From positions 1-64,000 of the forward strand of contig JAHIUX010000068.1 of the NCBI GenBank assembly GCA_018816765.1: 64,000 bases of DNA, given 5' to 3'. Position 1 is the stretch's first letter. The number at the start of each line of letters is the position of its first letter. This document shows, piece by piece, positions 17,458 to 26,699 of the stretch. Under the pieces are notes generated by a model. It saw nothing but the letters and a program-made list of their open reading frames with translations. It ran no database searches and had not been told where the DNA came from. The stretch comes from Bacteroidota bacterium (GTDB lineage: Bacteria > Bacteroidota > Bacteroidia > Bacteroidales > F082). The position numbers were made by a program, and so were the translations under genes.

Positions 17458-19482
17458 ATGACCCCAAGCCACCCCATGCCGCTGGTAGAAAAAGACCCAT
17501 GGCTCTTGCCTGTGAGTGGTGCCGTCACCGAAAGATACCTCCGTTTTAGCGATCGGCTGAGCCACATTAATGAACATTATGGCAGCCTGAAAACATTTGC
17601 ATCGGCAGACCTGGTCTTTGGCTTTAACTACGACATCAAGCGCATGGGATGGTGGTACAGGGAATGGGCTCCATCGGCCAAAGAGCTTGCGCTGGTAGGA
17701 GATTTCAACAACTGGGATAAGCTTGCCAACCCGATGGTAAATACCGGACGTGGCATCTGGGAAATTTTCCTGAGCGACAAAACCTATAAGAAACAGCTGG
17801 TTCACGGCAGCCTGGTCAAGGTGAGTGTGCAAACCGAAGCAGGATACCAGGAGCGCATCCCGGTGTATGCAAAAAGGGTTGTTCAGGACAACAACACCAA
17901 AGATTTTTGTGCCCAGTTCTGGAACCCGGCACAGCCTTATGCTTTCAGTCATCCGGCACCTGTTTTGCCTGCCGACCAGCCCTTGCTCATTTATGAAGCA
18001 CATATCGGCATGGCACAGGAATACGAAGGAGTCGGGACATACAACGAATTCAGGGAGCACATCCTGCCAAAGATCGTGGCGGCAGGATACAATGCTGTTC
18101 AGCTGATGGCCATTGCCGAACATCCTTATTATGGCTCGTTTGGCTATCATGTGTCCAACTTTTTCGCGCCCAGTTCCCGCTTCGGCACTCCCGAAGAGCT
18201 TAAGATGCTTATCGATGAAGCACACCACCTTGGACTGCTCGTGATCATGGACATTGTGCATTCACACACAGTGAAAAACACCCGCGAAGGCCTGAACCTC
18301 TTCGACGGCACAGATGATCAATACACGCATCCCGGACCACGTGGCGACCACCCGCTTTGGGATTCGAAGCTGTTTAACTATGGCAAAGATGAGGTGCTGC
18401 AGTTGTTGCTGTCGAATGTACGTTACTGGCTCGAGGACTTTCGATTCGACGGCTACCGCTTCGATGGGGTAACCTCAATGATTTATTTTCACCATGGCAA
18501 CGGGGTTGAATTCGGCCGGCCAGAGCAGTATTTCACCGAAGGCGTTGAGTTTGATGCCATCACCTATCTGCAGCTGGCCAACAAGCTCATGCATGAGCAT
18601 TTTCCGGGAAGCCTGAGTTTTGCCGAAGAAGTGAGTGGTATGCCAGGCCTCTGCAATGCGATTGAAGATGGCGGCATCGGCTTCGACTACCGGCTGGGGA
18701 TGGGGCTGCCCGACTTTTGGATCAGGTTGCTGAAAGAACAGCGTGATGAGGACTGGAACATCAATGAGATGTACCACACCATGACAAACCGCCATTTCGA
18801 CATCAGGACAGTGGCTTATGCCGAGTCGCACGACCAGGCCCTTGTAGGCGACAAGACCATTGCCTTCAGGCTCATGGACAAAGAGATGTACTTTCACATG
18901 GGCACCAATCAACAGAACCTGTTTATCGACAGGGGCATCGCCCTGCACAAAATGATCAGGCTGTTTACCCTTACCCTCGGCGGCGAAGCCTGGTTGAATT
19001 TCATGGGCAATGAATTTGGTCATCCGGAATGGATCGATTTTCCACGCGCAGGCAACAACTGGAGTTATAAACACGCGCGCAGGCAGTGGTCACTGGCCGA
19101 AAAAGATTATCTCCGATATCATTTTCTGAGCGATTTCGACAAGGCGATGATGAGCCTTGTAAAGACACACAACATCATGCTGGCGATGCCTCCCTGGCTC
19201 ATGGCTGCCGACGAGGCAAACAAAACGCTCGTCTTTGAGCGAAACAACCTGATTTTTGTGTTTAACTGGCATCCGGTTAGCGCTGTTCCCGATTACGAAA
19301 TTCCACTGAAACATACCGGTGATTACAGGATCATTTTGGCTTCTGACGACACCCGCTTCGGTGGCTTTGGCCGGATGAATACGGAACAGCATTATCCTTC
19401 GTACCTGCGTGAAGGTAAAGCCTATATGAAAATTTACAACATCAGCCGAACAGCCATCGTTCTGCAGCAAATCAAAAACTGA
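17458..19482 (+). CDS. glgB: 1,4-alpha-glucan branching enzyme
   Basis: 674 residues. The N-terminal CBM48 domain (REWAPSAKELALVGDFNNW, ~60-160) precedes a GH13 subfamily-8-type barrel: YYGSFGYHVSNFFAPSSR, VIMDIVHSH, FRFDGYRFDGVTSM with nucleophile D336, FAEEVSGMPG with E390, AESHDQALVGDKT. These match the eukaryote-like form of GlgB, also found in many Bacteroidetes. It transfers alpha-1,4 segments to alpha-1,6 positions in glycogen. Start ATG at 17458; an in-frame TTG at 17452 overlaps the previous stop and is less likely. No glgA, glgC or glgP gene is in the window. Confidence 0.92.
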   Translation: MTPSHPMPLVEKDPWLLPVSGAVTERYLRFSDRLSHINEHYGSLKTFASADLVFGFNYDIKRMGWWYREWAPSAKELALVGDFNNWDKLANPMVNTGRGIWEIFLSDKTYKKQLVHGSLVKVSVQTEAGYQERIPVYAKRVVQDNNTKDFCAQFWNPAQPYAFSHPAPVLPADQPLLIYEAHIGMAQEYEGVGTYNEFREHILPKIVAAGYNAVQLMAIAEHPYYGSFGYHVSNFFAPSSRFGTPEELKMLIDEAHHLGLLVIMDIVHSHTVKNTREGLNLFDGTDDQYTHPGPRGDHPLWDSKLFNYGKDEVLQLLLSNVRYWLEDFRFDGYRFDGVTSMIYFHHGNGVEFGRPEQYFTEGVEFDAITYLQLANKLMHEHFPGSLSFAEEVSGMPGLCNAIEDGGIGFDYRLGMGLPDFWIRLLKEQRDEDWNINEMYHTMTNRHFDIRTVAYAESHDQALVGDKTIAFRLMDKEMYFHMGTNQQNLFIDRGIALHKMIRLFTLTLGGEAWLNFMGNEFGHPEWIDFPRAGNNWSYKHARRQWSLAEKDYLRYHFLSDFDKAMMSLVKTHNIMLAMPPWLMAADEANKTLVFERNNLIFVFNWHPVSAVPDYEIPLKHTGDYRIILASDDTRFGGFGRMNTEQHYPSYLREGKAYMKIYNISRTAIVLQQIKN

Positions 19483-19549
19483 CACTGCCTGTTGCGGTCC
19501 GGGTAGACGACAATTCGCGATTAATCAATTGCAAATAAGGGTATTGTGT

Positions 19550-20908
19550 TTACTGAACGATATCGTCCCGGTCTTTCACGAAGATGACCGATACAGCACC
19601 CAAAATCAGTAAAACACCTGCGGCTACAAGGGCATAAACAGCCTGTCCACCATAAACATACTTCACAATAGGACCACCAAAAAGCCCATTGACGATTTGC
19701 GGGAAGGTGATAAAGAAGTTAAAAATTCCCATATACACTCCCATCTTGCGCACAGGTATGGAACCAGCGAGAATGGCATAAGGCATGGCAAGGATGCTTG
19801 CCCATGCGATGCCCACACCGATCATGCTCAGGTTCAGAACCCATTTCATATCGGGTGAGGTTACCAGCACCACCGACATCATCCCAAGACCGCCAAGGGT
19901 CAGGCAGATGGCATGGGTCATCCGTCGGCCAACCCTGGCAGCGATCACAGGCAGGGCCATGGCGAATATCGCTGCTACAAGATTATACACCCCGAAAATG
20001 ACACCGACATAGTCGCCAGCCTCATTAAATGCAGCAGAGCTTCGGTCATCGGGCGAAAGGCCCCACACGTGCTGGGCAAGGGCGGGCGTTGTAAAAACCC
20101 ACATCGAGAACAGTGCAAACCACGAAAAAAACTGCACCAGACCAAGCTGTCGCATGGTGAGTGGCATGCGGGCAAAATCCCTGAAAATATCGAGGATACT
20201 ACCCTTTGAGGTTTCTGCCTCAGCTTCGTCAAGGTGATCATCAAAAGCAGCTTGTTCCTCAGGAGAATACTCCCGTGTGGTTGCAACTGTCCAGATGATC
20301 GATCCTACCAGCACAACGGCTCCGATAAAGAATGAAAGGATCAGGCTGAATGGCACTGAGCCCTTTTCGGCTACTTCGTTGAAGCCAAACCAATTTGTCA
20401 TGACATAAGGCAGCCACGATCCCACAACAGCTCCTATTCCGATAAGCAAAGTCTGCACCGAGAATCCAAGGGTGCGTTGGTCAGTTGGAAGCTTGTCTGC
20501 AACCAGGGCACGAAACGGCTCCATGGCCACATTCACCGAGGCATCCATGATCATCAGCATGCCTGCTCCTATCCACAAGGGTGGAAGAAAAGCAGCAAAC
20601 ATGGGCGAGTTGGGCATCAAAATCAACCCGATAGATGCCATGATGGCGCCAAAAAGGAAATACGGGCGCCGCCGGCCCAGCCTGTTCCATGTTCTGTCAC
20701 TGTAGTGGCCAATAATGGGCTGAATGATCATTCCTGTAATCGGCGCTACCAGCCAGAACCAGGAAAGATGCTCCACATCGGCACCGAAAGTTTGTAAAAT
20801 ACGGCTTGCATTGGCGTTCTGAAGGGCAAATCCCATCTGAATGCCCATAAAGCCAAAACTCATGTTCCAGATTTGCCAGAAGCTAAGTTGTGGTTTGGGT
20901 TTCGACAT
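19550..20908 (-). CDS. MFS sugar transporter, SLC45/maltose-symporter-like
   Basis: 452-residue inner-membrane protein with about 12 hydrophobic segments. GHYSDRTWNRLGRRRPYF after the second or third helix is typical of SLC45/GPH-like sugar:cation symporters, and a hydrophilic loop (EYSPEEQAAFDDHL) divides the two halves. Convergent with glgB, only 67 bp apart, with no clear terminator between them. Context suggests import of maltose or maltodextrin to the cytoplasmic phosphorylase (inference). A minus-strand -7 box lies at 20950-20957. Confidence 0.88.
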   Translation of the reverse strand: MSKPKPQLSFWQIWNMSFGFMGIQMGFALQNANASRILQTFGADVEHLSWFWLVAPITGMIIQPIIGHYSDRTWNRLGRRRPYFLFGAIMASIGLILMPNSPMFAAFLPPLWIGAGMLMIMDASVNVAMEPFRALVADKLPTDQRTLGFSVQTLLIGIGAVVGSWLPYVMTNWFGFNEVAEKGSVPFSLILSFFIGAVVLVGSIIWTVATTREYSPEEQAAFDDHLDEAEAETSKGSILDIFRDFARMPLTMRQLGLVQFFSWFALFSMWVFTTPALAQHVWGLSPDDRSSAAFNEAGDYVGVIFGVYNLVAAIFAMALPVIAARVGRRMTHAICLTLGGLGMMSVVLVTSPDMKWVLNLSMIGVGIAWASILAMPYAILAGSIPVRKMGVYMGIFNFFITFPQIVNGLFGGPIVKYVYGGQAVYALVAAGVLLILGAVSVIFVKDRDDIVQ

Positions 20909-20949
20909 TGTTGTTGGATTGGGAGCATAAAAGTAGAAAAAAGATCATA

Positions 20950-20957
20950 CAAAAATA
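20950..20957 (-). promoter_or_regulatory. -7 box TATTTTTG of the MFS transporter gene
   Basis: CAAAAATA on the plus strand reads TATTTTTG on the minus strand, 42 nt before the ATG at 20908. It fits TAnnTTTG. Confidence 0.45.
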
Positions 20958-21206
20958 TTTCAGGACTAAGATTGTGACACCTCAAATCGGCATCGGATGC
21001 ACTCTTGCTAAGAATGAAGCACAAAGACCCTTGGATGTTTATATTTTTCACAATCGATTGCACCAGCTGAATAAATGCTCCCGCCTGCACACTATAAGGG
21101 CGGTTATAGTCATCTTGTCGTTATGTTCATTCGATAAGCAGGCCAGGATCGCCAGGTCCATGAACTTTCCGGCAGTTTGGCTGTTTAATCACTGAATTAA
21201 CCCGTC

Positions 21207-21665
21207 ATGCATACACTTAAACGCCATCTTACACTCAACGAACCCATTGGAAAGGTCTGGGACTTTTTCAGTTCACCCCATAACCTCAAGCTGATATCGC
21301 CGCCTTACCTCGGGTTTACCATCACCTCAGGTGCCGAAGACAATGTGATGTATCCGGGCCAGATCATCACCTACAAAGTGAAACCTGTGGCAGGAATTCC
21401 GCTTACCTGGGTAACCGAAATCACACAAGTTGAACAATTTCGGTTTTTTATTGACGAGCAGCGCGTTGGACCATACCGCATGTGGCATCATGAACACCAT
21501 TTCAAAGAAACAGCCCATGGAGTGGAAATGACAGATATTGTCACCTACAAATTGCCTTTGGGCCCCTTGGGCAGCCTTGCCCATTGGCTGTTCGTAAAAA
21601 AACAATTGGAACAGATTTTCGATTACCGCAGCAAGGTGGTTGGCAAACACTTCCAAATCGGATAA
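21207..21665 (+). CDS. SRPBCC (START-like) ligand-binding family protein
   Basis: 152-residue soluble protein. The pattern LNEPIGKVWDFFSSPHNLKLISPP at the N-terminus, central beta strands, and a long C-terminal helix (LAHWLFVKKQLEQIFDYR) fit the SRPBCC/polyketide-cyclase fold, which binds hydrophobic ligands. No operon partner; flanked by 298 bp and 231 bp of non-coding DNA. Function unknown. Related proteins are sometimes annotated as cell-division inhibitors, but nothing here supports that. Confidence 0.8.
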   Translation: MHTLKRHLTLNEPIGKVWDFFSSPHNLKLISPPYLGFTITSGAEDNVMYPGQIITYKVKPVAGIPLTWVTEITQVEQFRFFIDEQRVGPYRMWHHEHHFKETAHGVEMTDIVTYKLPLGPLGSLAHWLFVKKQLEQIFDYRSKVVGKHFQIG

Positions 21666-21775
21666 GCTGCACAACTGTATTCGATTCGTATTGGGGCTAC
21701 TGCTCAGCCGCCCACCAAAACAAAGTATCTGAATGGTTCACAGCAAGTTTATGTGAATCGGCCTGCTCATTTGAC

Positions 21776-21783
21776 TAATTTTG
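21776..21783 (+). promoter_or_regulatory. -7 box TAATTTTG before the ECF sigma gene
   Basis: Exact TAnnTTTG match, 113 nt upstream of the ATG at 21897. Confidence 0.4.
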
Positions 21784-21896
21784 TATGACATCAGGCAACC
21801 ATTTAACCTGGTGGTGTTTATTCAATATAAAGGTTAGGGTTTCGAAACGATAAAACCAACATTTCGGCGCCGGGTGAAATAAAATCCGGCAGTGTT

Positions 21897-22499
21897 ATGC
21901 GTGATCAGGCCAGAGTGAAAAATGTGAGCAAGGCTTTTCTTGATGCCCTCAGGAAAGGTGAAAGACAGGCACTTGAGGAGTTCTACGACCGCTATGCTCC
22001 TGAAATGCTTGGCGTTGCCCTGAGGTATCTTGCACATAGGGAAGATGCCGAGGACCTTGTGCAAGAGTCGTTCATTAAGATCATCAACGGATTGCCGCAG
22101 TTTAACCCCTTGTTTACGGGCGCGTTCGAAGTGTGGATGAAAAGAATTGTGGTAAACGGAGCCCTCAATGTGCTCAGGGAAAAATCAAAGAAGTTTCATA
22201 TCAACGGCTCCCCCAATATGCACGATCATGAAGAAGCAGACGATCTGACAGACAATGAGCAGCAGTCATTACAGCTTGATCCCCAAACAGCCCTAAACAT
22301 GCTTGCAGAGTTGCCCGAAGGCTACCGAACGGTAATGAACCTGTATGTGTTTGAAAACTATACCCATAAACAAATAGCTCAGGCGCTCGACATTACTGAA
22401 AACACCTCAAAATCGCAGTTGTCGAAAGCACGCAACATGATGCGAAATAAGATGAAACACTATTTTAACCAAAAACAAACGGTTGAAAATGAAAGATAA
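21897..22499 (+). CDS. ECF-type RNA polymerase sigma factor
   Basis: 200 residues with sigma-70 region 2 (ALEEFYDRYAPEMLGVALRYL, EDAEDLVQESFIKI) and region 4 (LAELPEGYRTVMNLYVFENYTHKQIAQALDITENTSKSQL), without regions 1 or 3, as in extracytoplasmic-function sigma factors. Its 3' end overlaps the start of the next gene by 11 bp, a membrane-anchored protein likely to be its regulator. The controlled genes are unknown; the PKD surface protein downstream is a candidate. Confidence 0.93.
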   Translation: MRDQARVKNVSKAFLDALRKGERQALEEFYDRYAPEMLGVALRYLAHREDAEDLVQESFIKIINGLPQFNPLFTGAFEVWMKRIVVNGALNVLREKSKKFHINGSPNMHDHEEADDLTDNEQQSLQLDPQTALNMLAELPEGYRTVMNLYVFENYTHKQIAQALDITENTSKSQLSKARNMMRNKMKHYFNQKQTVENER

Positions 22500-23802
22500 T
22501 CACAACACCGACAAGCTGTTGAGGGACGCCCTCGATGGTTACAGGCCTGTTCCGGATTCTTCCACCAAGGAGAAATTCCTGAACCGGGCCGCAGCGTCAG
22601 CTCCAGCACAAACACATATGAACCGCCTCTACCTGATGTTGTTGTTGGGCACGCTGTTGCTTGCCATCATGGCAGGTCTGTTTTATATCCCTGTTTTTCA
22701 TAGCAACAATACCGTTTCTGAAAACCAGGCCATGACTTCATCTGTCAGCGAGCCGGGCACCACAGATTCATCACCTGCCACTGTTTCGGCAACGGACACA
22801 ATGGCCACAAAGGCAAATAATTTGACCCAATCAATGGCAACAGTCACCATTGCTGAAGATGTGGCAAAACCCGTAAACACCAGGTTAATAGAAACCACAG
22901 AAACTACTCACCCAGAGTATGTTGCACAGGATGATGAGGTCACGGATACACCCGTTTCAGAAATCGAAGTCAGTGAAGCCCAAGTCACCTCAGCGGGCAC
23001 AGAAGCAGTTGCCATCAATCAGCCCGAAACCATCACGCCTTTGGTCACCGAAGAACCCTTACCGGTTTCTGATGAAAAAGCGGGCGATAGCCCCACGCAT
23101 AGCAAAGCAGCTGCAGGCCGGTTTGGGCTGGGCATTTTTTACCGGCCCGAAATTGTATTTAACATCATCGAAAACAATAAGCTGATTCACAATGCCGGCC
23201 TTGAGTTGCAATACCGCTTTTTCGACAAGCGTTACATGCTTCGTAGTGGATTAGGACTATCGCTGAGCAAAGGCTATTATGAATATGCCGTTGCCTACAA
23301 CGAATACCTCGGCAGTTACAACCACCTTGATTCCATCACATTTACCCTGGCTGCCAACAAATTCCACCTGATTCCGACCTATTATCAAAGCGAAAGAGCC
23401 GTGTTTGATACAGGCATTCAGGTGACCTATTCGCGGGTCTATAAGCAACACCTGTATCTGCAGATCCCCCTTGAGTTTGGTTACGACTTTTTTCGGTCAG
23501 CAACAACAAGCCTTGGATTCAGGCTGGGGCCAACCCTGTCGCTGCTAATCGGTCATAAACCGATACAATTCGTGTATGATCCAGGAAATGACAATATTGT
23601 TCAGATCAACCAGATAACCCCTGACCGCATCCGATCGAACTGGCAGGTTTCAGGCGGATTGAATTTCACCCGATACATCGGAAGGTATATGATTGAAGCT
23701 GAGCCACGGGTAGCATACTACTTTAATTCAGTTTACGAAAAGGCCAACAAATCCAAATCACCCATCAGTGTGAGTGTAAGAATTGGCCTGGGCTTTTGGT
23801 AA
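22489..23802 (+). CDS. Putative anti-sigma-type protein with outer-membrane beta-barrel domain
   Basis: 437 residues. Residues 1-43 are hydrophilic (cytoplasmic if N-in), followed by one transmembrane helix (~44-67, LYLMLLLGTLLLAIMAGLF), a Ser/Thr/Glu-rich linker of ~135 residues, and a C-terminal region of alternating strands (~205-437) ending in VRIGLGFW, as in outer-membrane beta-barrels. The ATG at 22489 lies inside the sigma gene. Genes of this layout follow ECF sigma genes in Bacteroidetes, so an anti-sigma or envelope-sensing role is likely (inference). The polypeptide may cross both membranes. Confidence 0.72.
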   Translation: MKDNHNTDKLLRDALDGYRPVPDSSTKEKFLNRAAASAPAQTHMNRLYLMLLLGTLLLAIMAGLFYIPVFHSNNTVSENQAMTSSVSEPGTTDSSPATVSATDTMATKANNLTQSMATVTIAEDVAKPVNTRLIETTETTHPEYVAQDDEVTDTPVSEIEVSEAQVTSAGTEAVAINQPETITPLVTEEPLPVSDEKAGDSPTHSKAAAGRFGLGIFYRPEIVFNIIENNKLIHNAGLELQYRFFDKRYMLRSGLGLSLSKGYYEYAVAYNEYLGSYNHLDSITFTLAANKFHLIPTYYQSERAVFDTGIQVTYSRVYKQHLYLQIPLEFGYDFFRSATTSLGFRLGPTLSLLIGHKPIQFVYDPGNDNIVQINQITPDRIRSNWQVSGGLNFTRYIGRYMIEAEPRVAYYFNSVYEKANKSKSPISVSVRIGLGFW

Positions 23803-23889
23803 GCCCCAGGCAACCTTATGCAAAAACCGTGTTTAGTGATAAGAGGATGCGTAAAAAAAAATGAACAACCCCTTAAATACATTGACCAT

Positions 23890-26109
23890 ATGAGACGATT
23901 GATTTTACTTTTGGCCTTCTGTCTGCCAGCTATTCTGGCAGTGGCCCAACAACCGACAATCTTTGTGTCGGGTACAATCACCTATGCAGGCACCGAAACG
24001 CCAGTACCTGATCACCCTGTGAACATTGAAACCTTTTATGGTAACGATAGCATTAATAGCTTCGTTATCACTACAATCACCAATATGCAAGGTGAATACA
24101 ATGCCAGCCTACCGCTCGGAAACACTACGGCCACCGTGCATATTACAAGCCCTGACTGCAATGGAACTGTAATGAGCGCCACCTATACTGTTACCCCAAA
24201 CAATGTATTTATCGTACATGACTTTTCCTATTGCGGTGGAGGCGGTTGTCAGGCATATTTTACCTATGGTCCTGCCGACCCGGCAAGCGAAGCCATTGCC
24301 TTTTACGATATGTCGGGTGGTGAGCCCACAAGCTGGTACTGGGATTTTGGCGATAACAGCTACTCTGAGGAACAATACCCTGTTCACACATACAGCGCTG
24401 ACGGAACCTACCAGGTTTGTCTCACGATTTCGGGGGCCGATTCAAGCTGCTTCGATACCTTTTGCCAACCCGTTGTTGTTGGCAATGACAGCACAGGATG
24501 CTTCGCCATGTTTGTGTATTCAGGCGAAAATAACGGCGAAAACACCATCAGCTTCTTCGATGCATCCTTTGGTAATCACGATACTTACTTCTGGGTGTTT
24601 GGCGACAACACGGTTTCCTATGAACAGAACCCTGTCCATACCTATAGCCAGTCAGGCATTTATACTGTTTGTCTGGCCATTTCATCGGCCAATGGCGACT
24701 GCTCTGACGAGTATTGTATGGAAGTTTTCGTAGGACAGACGCCCGGCTGTATGGCCAGTTTCTACTACTATCCTGATTCGGTTCCCGGTATGTATAACGC
24801 CTATCAGTTTGTTGACCAGTCGATGGGCAATATTGAATCATGGTCCTGGGATTTTGGCGATGGCGGCGGATCCGAAGAACAGAATCCTGTCCATATGTAT
24901 GAAAATCCTGGTGCTTACACGGTTTGTTTGAGCATCGAAGGACCGGACTGTGAAAGCACCTGGTGCGAAACCATCTTAATCGGCGATTCAAGTGATTGTT
25001 TCAACTATTTCTATTATCAAACAGTAGGCAATAGCGCTTCATTCGAAGGCTACCATTCATCTAACTACCCGGCTACCTACACCTGGTCGTTTGGCGATGG
25101 CACTTCCGGAAGCGGGCAACAGATCAGCCACACCTATGGCGGGCCCGGAACTTATTATGTATCGCTGATGACAAATGACCAGGACTGCAGTGCTACCTCT
25201 TCACAAATTGTGGTTATTGGCGATTCAATTATCTTCAACCAGGTCTACGGACAAGTATTCGAAGGTAGCTTTCCGCTTGAAATGGGCATGGTCATGCTTT
25301 CATCCATCAGCAGCGACCCGGCAATCAATCCCTATATTGATGTCACCATGATCGATTCATCTGGTGTTTATGTTTTCCCATATGTTCCTAACGGTGAATA
25401 TGTGATCTATGCCATTCCATTAAACTGGAACGGTTACATCCCCACTTATTATGGCGATGTGGTGAACTGGGACGAAGCTACCCACATTGTGCTTGGTCAG
25501 GCCCAGAATCCTTACAACATCAACCTGGTGCAATTCGAAATGCCGCTGAATCCGGGCATCGGCAGCATCAATGGCTTCATCACCGAATCATCCTTGCGCT
25601 CAGGCATGCTCGACAAGGTTAAGATGTTGTTGTACAACGAGGACAAACAAGTCATGTCGTTCTCAAATGTAACCGGAAACGGTACTTTCAGTTTTGGCAA
25701 CCTTGCCAATGGAACCTATTATCTCTATCCTGAACTTTCGGGTGTTCCGGGCAGTTACATCAAGGTGGTAATCACTGACGCGCAAACGGAGGCTGAAGTT
25801 CACCTTACCCTGACGCCCAATGGCATCCTGGGTATTGGCGAAAACAACGACCAGATCAGCGTGAGCGCAGTGTATCCGAATCCTGCAAGCAACAGCGTGA
25901 CCATCAGTTTGCAAACGAACGAACCGGCCCAGACCACCATCGTGGTGAGCGACATCAGTGGCCGGGCGGTGATTCAGCAGCAAATTGATCAGGCTGGTGG
26001 CAATCAAACCATCACCCTGCCGGTTGATCAGCTGCAAGCCGGAATTTACTTTGTGCGTGTTGCAACCGCTGGCGGCACAAGTGCCACACAACGCTTTATC
26101 AAGCAATAA
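23890..26109 (+). CDS. Multi-PKD surface protein with T9SS sorting domain
   Basis: 739 residues. Signal peptide MRRLILLLAFCLPAILAVAQ sets the start at 23890 (frame open from 23818). An N-terminal carboxypeptidase-regulatory-like domain (~25-110) is followed by four PKD-type repeats with WDFGD, WVFGD, WDFGD and WSFGD motifs plus HTYS/HTYG strands, each ending near paired cysteines, then another beta-domain and a C-terminal type A T9SS sorting domain (VYPNPASNSVTI...GIYFVRVATAGG...RFIKQ). Likely exported to the cell surface as an adhesin or scaffold. No catalytic domain seen. Confidence 0.9.
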   Translation: MRRLILLLAFCLPAILAVAQQPTIFVSGTITYAGTETPVPDHPVNIETFYGNDSINSFVITTITNMQGEYNASLPLGNTTATVHITSPDCNGTVMSATYTVTPNNVFIVHDFSYCGGGGCQAYFTYGPADPASEAIAFYDMSGGEPTSWYWDFGDNSYSEEQYPVHTYSADGTYQVCLTISGADSSCFDTFCQPVVVGNDSTGCFAMFVYSGENNGENTISFFDASFGNHDTYFWVFGDNTVSYEQNPVHTYSQSGIYTVCLAISSANGDCSDEYCMEVFVGQTPGCMASFYYYPDSVPGMYNAYQFVDQSMGNIESWSWDFGDGGGSEEQNPVHMYENPGAYTVCLSIEGPDCESTWCETILIGDSSDCFNYFYYQTVGNSASFEGYHSSNYPATYTWSFGDGTSGSGQQISHTYGGPGTYYVSLMTNDQDCSATSSQIVVIGDSIIFNQVYGQVFEGSFPLEMGMVMLSSISSDPAINPYIDVTMIDSSGVYVFPYVPNGEYVIYAIPLNWNGYIPTYYGDVVNWDEATHIVLGQAQNPYNINLVQFEMPLNPGIGSINGFITESSLRSGMLDKVKMLLYNEDKQVMSFSNVTGNGTFSFGNLANGTYYLYPELSGVPGSYIKVVITDAQTEAEVHLTLTPNGILGIGENNDQISVSAVYPNPASNSVTISLQTNEPAQTTIVVSDISGRAVIQQQIDQAGGNQTITLPVDQLQAGIYFVRVATAGGTSATQRFIKQ

Positions 26110-26128
26110 TACTGACCGAAGCCAAACG

Positions 26129-26162
26129 AAAAAGTCCTGCCATCCGGCAGGACTTTTTTTTA
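26129..26162. terminator. Bidirectional intrinsic terminator
   Basis: AAGTCCTGCC and GGCAGGACTT form a strong stem with a short loop, with A run on the left and T run on the right. It sits between the convergent PKD gene and dtd, so it can end both transcripts. Confidence 0.88.
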
Positions 26163-26184
26163 TTCAAGCTGCAAAACGGTGATG

Positions 26185-26637
26185 CTATTCCTTGTTTTTG
26201 CTGTCGATCAGTATGGTAACCGGCCCATCATTCACAAGGGCTACCTGCATCATGGCTCCAAACTCGCCTGACTGCACTCCGATCTGCGTTTCATTTTCAA
26301 GGACCTGCAAAAAGCGTGCATAAAGCGGGATTGCTGTTTCGGGCCGGGCAGCCTTGATATAGCTTGGGCGGTTCCCTTTTCTTGTGCTTGCATACAAGGT
26401 GAACTGACTGACTACCAGCAATTCACCCTGAGTGGTCATCACATCGAGGTTCATTACACCGTTTTCGTCGGGGAACACCCGCAAACGGGCAATTTTGCCG
26501 CAAAGCCAATCAATATCTTCAGTGGTGTCAGCCTCTTCGATGCCGAGCAAAATCATCAGGCCTTTGCCAATGGCCGCTTTCTGATGTCCGACGACCTGTA
26601 CCGATGCCTGGCTGACCCGTTGTATGACTACACGCAT
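26185..26637 (-). CDS. dtd: D-aminoacyl-tRNA deacylase
   Basis: 150 residues, full family length. It hydrolyses D-aminoacyl-tRNA (and glycyl-tRNA-Ala) in the cytoplasm for translational quality control. Characteristic motifs are [13 protein letters not shown] at the start, [11 protein letters not shown] with the active-site SQFTL, and the NDGPVT cross-subunit motif near the C-terminus. Divergent from pdxJ with 62 bp between the starts. Confidence 0.96.
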   Translation of the reverse strand: MRVVIQRVSQASVQVVGHQKAAIGKGLMILLGIEEADTTEDIDWLCGKIARLRVFPDENGVMNLDVMTTQGELLVVSQFTLYASTRKGNRPSYIKAARPETAIPLYARFLQVLENETQIGVQSGEFGAMMQVALVNDGPVTILIDSKNKE

Positions 26638-26675
26638 AATGATGGAATTTATCTGCGATTACCGCTGCAAATTAG

Positions 26676-26683
26676 TAATTTTG
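26676..26683 (+). promoter_or_regulatory. -7 box TAATTTTG of pdxJ
   Basis: Exact TAnnTTTG match, 16 nt before the pdxJ ATG. Confidence 0.45.
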
Positions 26684-26699
26684 TACGAAACTGAAAAGG

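Noticed and set aside
22475-22488. LacI operator-like sequence in the sigma-factor gene
   Set aside because: The reverse complement is close to the operator core, but it lies inside coding sequence with no promoter there; it may be chance.
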